A stretch of DNA of 51,512 nucleotides, from NCBI GenBank assembly GCA_030682405.1, contig JAUXOF010000062.1, positions 1 to 51,512 of the forward strand, written 5' to 3'. The stretch comes from Thermodesulfovibrionales bacterium (GTDB taxonomy: Bacteria > Nitrospirota > Thermodesulfovibrionia > Thermodesulfovibrionales > JdFR-86). Both the position numbers and the translations under genes were made by a program. The notes beneath the pieces were generated by a model. It did not search any database. It was given only the letters and a program-made list of their open reading frames with translations, and had not been told where the DNA came from. Below, one piece after another: positions 46,928 through 51,512 of the stretch (the first letter of the stretch is position 1; each line of letters opens with the position of its first letter).

Positions 46928-47878
46928 GTGGGGTTTTTCCGGCCGGTCCAGTTGGGAGTGGACCTCGGCGGCAGCTCGATTAAGGTTGCCGAGGTCAAGG
47001 GTAAAAAAGTAGTTCTTGCCGCCTATGCCGACATACCAAAGGAAATAAGGGAAAACGAGGCGTTTCTGATAGGCGCGCTCCGTGAGTTCTTAAGCAGCAT
47101 CGGCGCACAGGGCAGGCAGGGGGTTGTCCAGCTTCCGGCGCAGCTTGCATTCGTGAGGGCCGTAAACTTCCCTCCTATGCCGCATGCCGAGCTAAAGGAG
47201 GCTGTGAAGTGGGAGATAAAAAGACAGCTTCCGTACCCGCTTGAAGAGGCGGTGCATGATTATGTCGCGGTGGAGACTGCCGAGGGCATTGCAGTTACAT
47301 TCGCCTCGGCGGAAAGAAGGGCTGTACAGAGGTATCTTTTCCCGTTCCGGGAAGCGGGTCTTGATGTGACTGCCGTGGATGTCAGCCCGATGTGTCTCAT
47401 AAGGTCGCTTAAACCCCGGTCCCCGGGCAATGCGATAATACTTGACATAGGCGGGCTCTCGACAGAGATAAATATAATAAAGGGCGGGGTGCTGCGCATA
47501 ACAAGGACAGTTGAGCTCGGAGGCGATTTCATAAAACAGCATTTTAAGGACGGGGGGGCCGGCGCAGAGGAAGCTGAAAAGATATTGATGGAAGGCGGGG
47601 AGGATGAGTTAAAGGTTCCCCTCGATGAATTCCTGAGAGAAGTCACCCGCTCCATGGATTACTATCAGGCAAATTTCAAGGAGAAGACCTTCTCAGATGT
47701 CATACTTACCGGGGGGGTTGCGATAAACCCGGGCGTAAGGAGTTATTTCTTGCGCGCCCTTGACATGCCGGTGAGCGTGCCGGACCCGTTTGAAGGCCTT
47801 GTCATGGCGGATGAGACCATGAGGCGGCTCGGCCCGAGGTTTTCCGTGGCAGTGGGGCTTGCAGGGAGGTCTGAGTGA
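46928..47878 (+). CDS. pilM: Type IV pilus inner-membrane assembly ATPase-fold protein PilM
   Basis: 316 residues from GTG 46928. The actin-like fold begins VQLGVDLGGSSIKVAEVKGKKVVL (phosphate 1 motif); NAIILDIGGLSTEINIIKGG is phosphate 2; VILTGGVAINPGV is the adenosine motif. PilM binds PilN in the cytoplasm. The stop overlaps the pilN GTG start (GTGA). Confidence 0.93.
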   Translation: MGFFRPVQLGVDLGGSSIKVAEVKGKKVVLAAYADIPKEIRENEAFLIGALREFLSSIGAQGRQGVVQLPAQLAFVRAVNFPPMPHAELKEAVKWEIKRQLPYPLEEAVHDYVAVETAEGIAVTFASAERRAVQRYLFPFREAGLDVTAVDVSPMCLIRSLKPRSPGNAIILDIGGLSTEINIIKGGVLRITRTVELGGDFIKQHFKDGGAGAEEAEKILMEGGEDELKVPLDEFLREVTRSMDYYQANFKEKTFSDVILTGGVAINPGVRSYFLRALDMPVSVPDPFEGLVMADETMRRLGPRFSVAVGLAGRSE

Positions 47879-48405
47879 AAAAGACCCTTAACCTGCTGCC
47901 TGCCGGCAAGAAGGAGCGAATCGCCAGAGGCATGGCCTTTTATGCCGGCGCAGGGATTTTGCTCTACCTTGCGGTCATCTGCGGCCTCTGGGCATACAAC
48001 CTTTCAGAGGCAAAGAGTATTCGAGCAGCCATAGATGAGACGGATAAAAAGGTCGCGGGCCTGCGCAGCCAAATCGTCGGCCTGCCCCTGCCGGAACCCA
48101 TTGTCACGCCGGAGGGACAGGGCATAGCCGTAAAGCTTGGGCAGACGCCGCCGTGGGACATGGTGCTCTGGGAGCTTTCGCACATAACGCCTGAGAAGGT
48201 ATGGCTCAGTCTTATAGACATAAAAGACTCCGGCGGGGGAATTTCCATGAGCATCAAGGGGTTTTCCAAAACACAGGTCGCTGTTGCGGATTTCATAGGA
48301 GGACTTGAGGAATCCAGATATTTTTCGGATGTGGAGGTGGTGTTTTCGCAAAAGGGCGAAACGGATGCGGTGTTTGAACTGAGGGTGAAAATAAAGTGGA
48401 TATAA
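47875..48405 (+). CDS. pilN: Type IV pilus assembly protein PilN
   Basis: 176 residues from GTG 47875. The N-terminus MKKTLNLLPAGKKERIAR carries the PilM-binding LNLLP motif; one transmembrane helix (GAGILLYLAVICGLWAY) follows, then a ferredoxin-like periplasmic domain. It links PilM to PilO. It overlaps pilO by ten bases. Confidence 0.9.
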   Translation: MKKTLNLLPAGKKERIARGMAFYAGAGILLYLAVICGLWAYNLSEAKSIRAAIDETDKKVAGLRSQIVGLPLPEPIVTPEGQGIAVKLGQTPPWDMVLWELSHITPEKVWLSLIDIKDSGGGISMSIKGFSKTQVAVADFIGGLEESRYFSDVEVVFSQKGETDAVFELRVKIKWI

Positions 48406-48947
48406 AGACCATTAAAGCAAGGCTCGAGAAGCTCTCAGGAAGGGAGAAGGTCATCGGTATTATGACCGTCGTCGCCCTTATCGTGATTGCGCCGTATGTG
48501 CTCCTGTACTCTCCTTCCGAGAAGGCCCTGCGGATGGAAAAGCAGCGTCTCTCAGACCTCCAGAATGAGGCTGCCGCGCTTGAGACCTCCCTCACAGAGC
48601 AGTCCCGGCAGGTTGCTGCTGCGGCTCCCCGGCTGAAACCCGTCATGCTTCCCAAGGCCGACGACCTTCACGGGATTTTCCGCTCCATAAGCACAAGGGC
48701 AACCGAACTCGGGGTGGATTTCATATCAATAGCGCCTGAGGCTGTCAGCGAGAAGGAAGGTTTTATTGAGATGAGGCTTAAGCTTGAGCTTAGGCTGAAA
48801 TACAAGCAGCTTTACGATTTCGTCGCGTATCTCAGCGCAAAACACAGGCTTTTTCTTATAGAGTCCCTGAGGTTTGAGACCAACGATGCGGTCTACCCCT
48901 CCGGGGTGGCCATTATTAAAGCCGTGACGTATCTGGAGAAGAAATGA
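48396..48947 (+). CDS. pilO: Type IV pilus assembly protein PilO
   Basis: 183 residues. GTG start within pilN. A single transmembrane helix (VIGIMTVVALIVIAPYVLLY, residues about 18-37) is followed by a coiled coil (EKALRMEKQRLSDLQNEAAA) and the ferredoxin-like domain. Forms heterodimers with PilN in the periplasm. Overlaps pilP by four bases (ATGA). Confidence 0.9.
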   Translation: MDIKTIKARLEKLSGREKVIGIMTVVALIVIAPYVLLYSPSEKALRMEKQRLSDLQNEAAALETSLTEQSRQVAAAAPRLKPVMLPKADDLHGIFRSISTRATELGVDFISIAPEAVSEKEGFIEMRLKLELRLKYKQLYDFVAYLSAKHRLFLIESLRFETNDAVYPSGVAIIKAVTYLEKK

Positions 48948-49360
48948 AGGGCTCGAATTTCATAAACAGGGCAGCGGTCATCGCCGTAATTACAGCAATG
49001 ACAGCCCCTTTTTGGCCGTCTTATGCAGAGACTTCAGGCTCGCAGGTATCTGATATAAAATTGGCGCATCTGAGGAAGGCCCCTGAGTCAAAATGGGGCA
49101 GGGACCCCTTCATAAAATACGATGACAGGTTCAAAAGGCCGGAGGCATTGAAAGAGCAGATGCCTGTTATCAAGATAAGCGGTATAATATCAGATGGGGG
49201 CAAGGCGGTGGCGATAATAAACGGGGAGTTTCTGAGGAAGGGCGACATGGTATCCGGCTTTAAGATTGCAGACATCTCAGGGGACAATGTGCTCCTTGAG
49301 AAGAACGGCGGGAAGTTCCTTCTCGGCATAGACAGGTTTGCGCTCAGAGGCTTAAAATGA
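48944..49360 (+). CDS. pilP: Type IV pilus protein PilP
   Basis: 138 residues. An N-terminal signal (AAVIAVITAMTAPFWPSYA before ET) has no lipobox Cys, so this PilP is not a lipoprotein, unlike many homologues. The beta-sandwich holds KWGRDPF, ISGIISDGGKAVAIINGEFLRKGD and NVLLEKNGGKFLL. It bridges the PilNO complex to the PilQ secretin. Overlaps the long version of pilQ by four bases. Confidence 0.85.
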   Translation: MKGSNFINRAAVIAVITAMTAPFWPSYAETSGSQVSDIKLAHLRKAPESKWGRDPFIKYDDRFKRPEALKEQMPVIKISGIISDGGKAVAIINGEFLRKGDMVSGFKIADISGDNVLLEKNGGKFLLGIDRFALRGLK

Positions 49361-49389
49361 GCGTCCGGATTAAAAGGGGAGGCAATCCT

Positions 49390-50661
49390 ATGGCCGGAGC
49401 TTTTAGAAAATCTGCGGTTACCGCGGCTTTCGTATTTATGCTGCTTGCATCCGCATCCCCTGCCAAGGCTGCGGCCCAGCCTGATGCCGGGGCAAAAGGA
49501 CCGCTCATCTCCATAGAGCTAAGAGGCGTTGACCTCAAAGACGTCTTGCGGGCCCTGAGTCAGGAACACGGCATAAACATAATCGTAGACGACAGCATCT
49601 CAGGAACTGTGACTGTGAGCATAAGGGATGTCCCGCTCTGGGACGCCATAGACTCCATCTTAAGGAGCAAGGGTTACGGCTACAGGCTCATTAAAGGAAA
49701 CCTCCTCCTCATAGAGCCGATGAGCGATTTTCTAAAGAAGCAGGAGGACGTGGTCGTCAGGGAGTTCAGGCTCAAATACTTAAGGACTGTTGATAAATCC
49801 ATAGGAGCGTTAAACGGGTTTTTGAGCGAGAAGGGACAGGTCATACCGGTTGAATCCACGAATTCGATTATCGTAAGGGATATGCCCCGCGTCGTTGACA
49901 AGATAGGGGAGCTTATCGGCAATATGGATGTGGAGCCTGCCCAGATAATGATAGAGGCGCGGATAGTGGAGGTAAGCACCTTGCACGAAAAAAACCTTGG
50001 GATTCAGTGGGGCGCCCAGTACAGGCGGGGCGAGACGGCTACGGACTTTACGGTAAACCTGCCTATGGCCGCAGGGACGCCTGCCGGCATCTTGGGGCTG
50101 GGGTATATTGCGGATAAATTCAAGCTGGATGTCCAGCTTACAGCCCTTGAGTCCTCTGGAAATGCAAAAACAGTGTCAAGCCCAAAAATCAGAGTTCTTG
50201 AGAACAACGAGGCCCTCATTACGAGCGGCGAGGAAATCCTTACGCCTGTAACAACAACCGCAGAGGGGGTGACCACGACTTCATGGGACACAAGACAGGC
50301 GCTTCTTTCACTTAAGGTCAAGCCGAGGGCTATAGCAAACGAGATGATTTTAATGGTAATAAATACCAAACAGGATGAGTTTAACCGTGCCCAGCAGGAA
50401 CGAGGCATGCCCCCTCCAAAGGACACGCGCGAGGCTAGCACACAGCTTATTGTTAAAGACGGCGAGACTATTGTCATCGGCGGAATATACAAAAAGAATG
50501 AATCTAAGGGGGAGAGCGGAATCCCTTTCCTTTCAAAAATCCCCGTGCTCGGATGGCTCTTTAAGAGGCAGAGCAAGAATGAAACACAGAGGGAGCTTCT
50601 AATCTTCATCACCCCCTCTCTAATCAAGGGTGAAAAACTATCGGACTTGCAGACCCGATAA
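49390..50661 (+). CDS. pilQ: Type IV pilus secretin PilQ
   Basis: About 423 residues from ATG 49390, with GGGGAGG seven bases upstream and a normal signal peptide (KSAVTAAFVFMLLASASPAKA); a start at 49357 (ATGA with pilP) is also possible. An STN/N0 domain (ISIELRGVDLKDVLRALSQE), an N1 domain (residues about 125-190) and the secretin domain (ALESSGNAKTVSSPKIRVLENNEALI, VKDGETIVIGGIYKKNES, PVLGWLFKRQSKNETQRELL) follow. The AMIN peptidoglycan-binding domain of longer PilQ proteins is absent. Forms the outer-membrane channel for the pilus. Confidence 0.95.
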   Translation: MAGAFRKSAVTAAFVFMLLASASPAKAAAQPDAGAKGPLISIELRGVDLKDVLRALSQEHGINIIVDDSISGTVTVSIRDVPLWDAIDSILRSKGYGYRLIKGNLLLIEPMSDFLKKQEDVVVREFRLKYLRTVDKSIGALNGFLSEKGQVIPVESTNSIIVRDMPRVVDKIGELIGNMDVEPAQIMIEARIVEVSTLHEKNLGIQWGAQYRRGETATDFTVNLPMAAGTPAGILGLGYIADKFKLDVQLTALESSGNAKTVSSPKIRVLENNEALITSGEEILTPVTTTAEGVTTTSWDTRQALLSLKVKPRAIANEMILMVINTKQDEFNRAQQERGMPPPKDTREASTQLIVKDGETIVIGGIYKKNESKGESGIPFLSKIPVLGWLFKRQSKNETQRELLIFITPSLIKGEKLSDLQTR

Positions 50662-51512
50662 GGGACATCTACAGGGTCAATCTCAGGGTGAAGAGGTCCG
50701 AAAGGGTTCTGGTCTTCACGGACAAGCCCTCGCCGCATGAGGCCGTTGAGCCAGAGGATTTGACAAGAAGGCGGAACCTCAGGGACATCTCTCTTATTAC
50801 AGCGGAACTCGGAAGGGGCATTGCAAAGGAGATAATCTTCTGCGAGTATCCGGCCACATGCGTCCACGCCAAGGAGCCTCCGAAAAAACTCTGGGAGCTT
50901 GCGTTCGGCAAAAAGGCTGTCTCAGCCCTGCGCTCTGAAGGGCTTTTAGCCCCCATACTTTCAAAAAAGGCCGATGACTTAAAACTCAAGAACGCCGAAG
51001 GCATAATCCTTAAACACAAAAGGCATGCAGTGGATGCGGTTATCGCTCTTTCCAATTATTCCACAAGCCACACCGCCTTCAGAAACCTCCTTACAAAGGT
51101 CTGCGGCGCAAGGTATGTAAGTATGCCGCTTTTTGACGTCAGGATGCTTGAAGGCGCAATGGCTGTTGACTACAAGGCCCTTGGAAAAAGAACAAGGCTC
51201 ATCGCAAGGGAGGTGGGAAGGGCCGATTCCATAGAGATACAGACCCCAAACGGCACGGACATCTCTTTTTCCAAAAAGGGAAGAAAGGCCCATGCGGACA
51301 CCGGCGAGCTGGCAAGACCCGGGTCTTTCGGAAACCTGCCTGCCGGAGAGGTTTTTCTTGCGCCCCTTGAGGGCACGGCAACAGGCAGGCTTGTTCTTGA
51401 ATGGGCGCCTACGAGGCGGCTTTTATCCCCTGTTGCCCTGACCGTAAGAGATGGCTCTGTCACCGGAGTTTCGGGAAGGGAGCCGTTTGCAGGGCTTCTG
51501 AGGGACAGGCTT
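50634..51512 (+). CDS. Aminopeptidase-like protein (M29/leucyl aminopeptidase family), 3'-truncated
   Basis: The frame is open from 50634 (after a TGA at 50631-50633) to the end of the window. The N-terminus reads DPIRDIYRVNLRVKRSERVL; later YSTSHTAFRNLLTKVCGARY, FGNLPAGEVFLAPLEGTATG and DGSVTGVSG match M29-type aminopeptidases, the Glu of PAGE being the metal-linked acid. No ATG, GTG or TTG lies between the stop and the conserved block; the first is GTG 50688, which would trim about 12 conserved residues. It starts within the 3' end of pilQ and runs off the window, so the C-terminus is not seen. Confidence 0.75.

Overview
The window is about 51.5 kb of GC-rich (by eye mid-50s %) bacterial chromosome from a Gram-negative-type cell: it encodes a PilQ secretin with PilM/N/O/P, a lipoprotein, PBP1A and Hfq. 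A three-part archaeal-style glutamate synthase, a GSI-alpha type glutamine synthetase, an NrpR-type nitrogen repressor, citramalate synthase and sigma-54-driven type IV pilin together suggest a deep-branching anaerobe, most likely Nitrospirota (Thermodesulfovibrio-like) or a neighbouring phylum. This placement is inferred from gene content, not measured.

Layout. 1-1143: 3' part of cimA. 1147-1690: a DUF559 nuclease gene inside paired inverted repeats. 1800-5849: pilin locus (sigma-54 promoter, long structured leader, pilin, DUF2723 glycosyltransferase-like membrane protein, membrane protein with soluble domain, second pilin). 5895-17542: nitrogen-assimilation block with gltB1-gltB2-gltB3/gltD, a KaiC-like/XRE/cupin fusion regulator, a second FMN glutamate-synthase-like protein, nrpR, glnA and a class I glutamine amidotransferase. 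Four copies of a 14-bp palindrome (GGYA-N6-TRCC) lie at three promoters of this block. 17543-20529: toxin-antitoxin zone (PIN pair, HEPN-like protein, AbrB/Doc pair) rich in small repeats. 20561-25151: rel and PBP1A, convergent. 25241-26879: a three-gene TIGR04255 operon. 27035-31110: trmN6, Fic, groEL/groES with CIRCE. 31252-32887: zinc-ribbon response regulator and rhomboid protease. 32945-35583: an AvaI/BsoBI-like restriction-modification unit bounded by an exact 41-bp direct repeat, with a seven-copy heptamer joining its two genes. 35587-44874: lipoprotein, purC, tRNA-Leu(GAG), a PpiD-like protein, NUDIX, hfq, dnaE, accA, hicB, TrmH-type methyltransferase. 44924-46535: AT-richer accessory genes. 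46638-50661: pilMNOPQ operon, then a partial aminopeptidase running off the end.

How it works together. The nitrogen block would fix ammonium via GlnA and split GOGAT, with NrpR (2-oxoglutarate-sensing in archaea) the best candidate for binding the shared palindromes. The two pilin genes and pilMNOPQ belong to one type IV pilus system split over the window. Lower-GC accessory cassettes (DUF559, toxin-antitoxin pairs, TIGR04255 operon, Fic, R-M, nucleotidyltransferase) sit between housekeeping genes, and several carry visible boundary repeats. The most notable observations are the NrpR-like operator set, the R-M cassette with long flanking duplication and heptamer array, a mobile repeat family linked to the DUF559 gene, and recurring promoters whose predicted start site falls at or next to the ATG.
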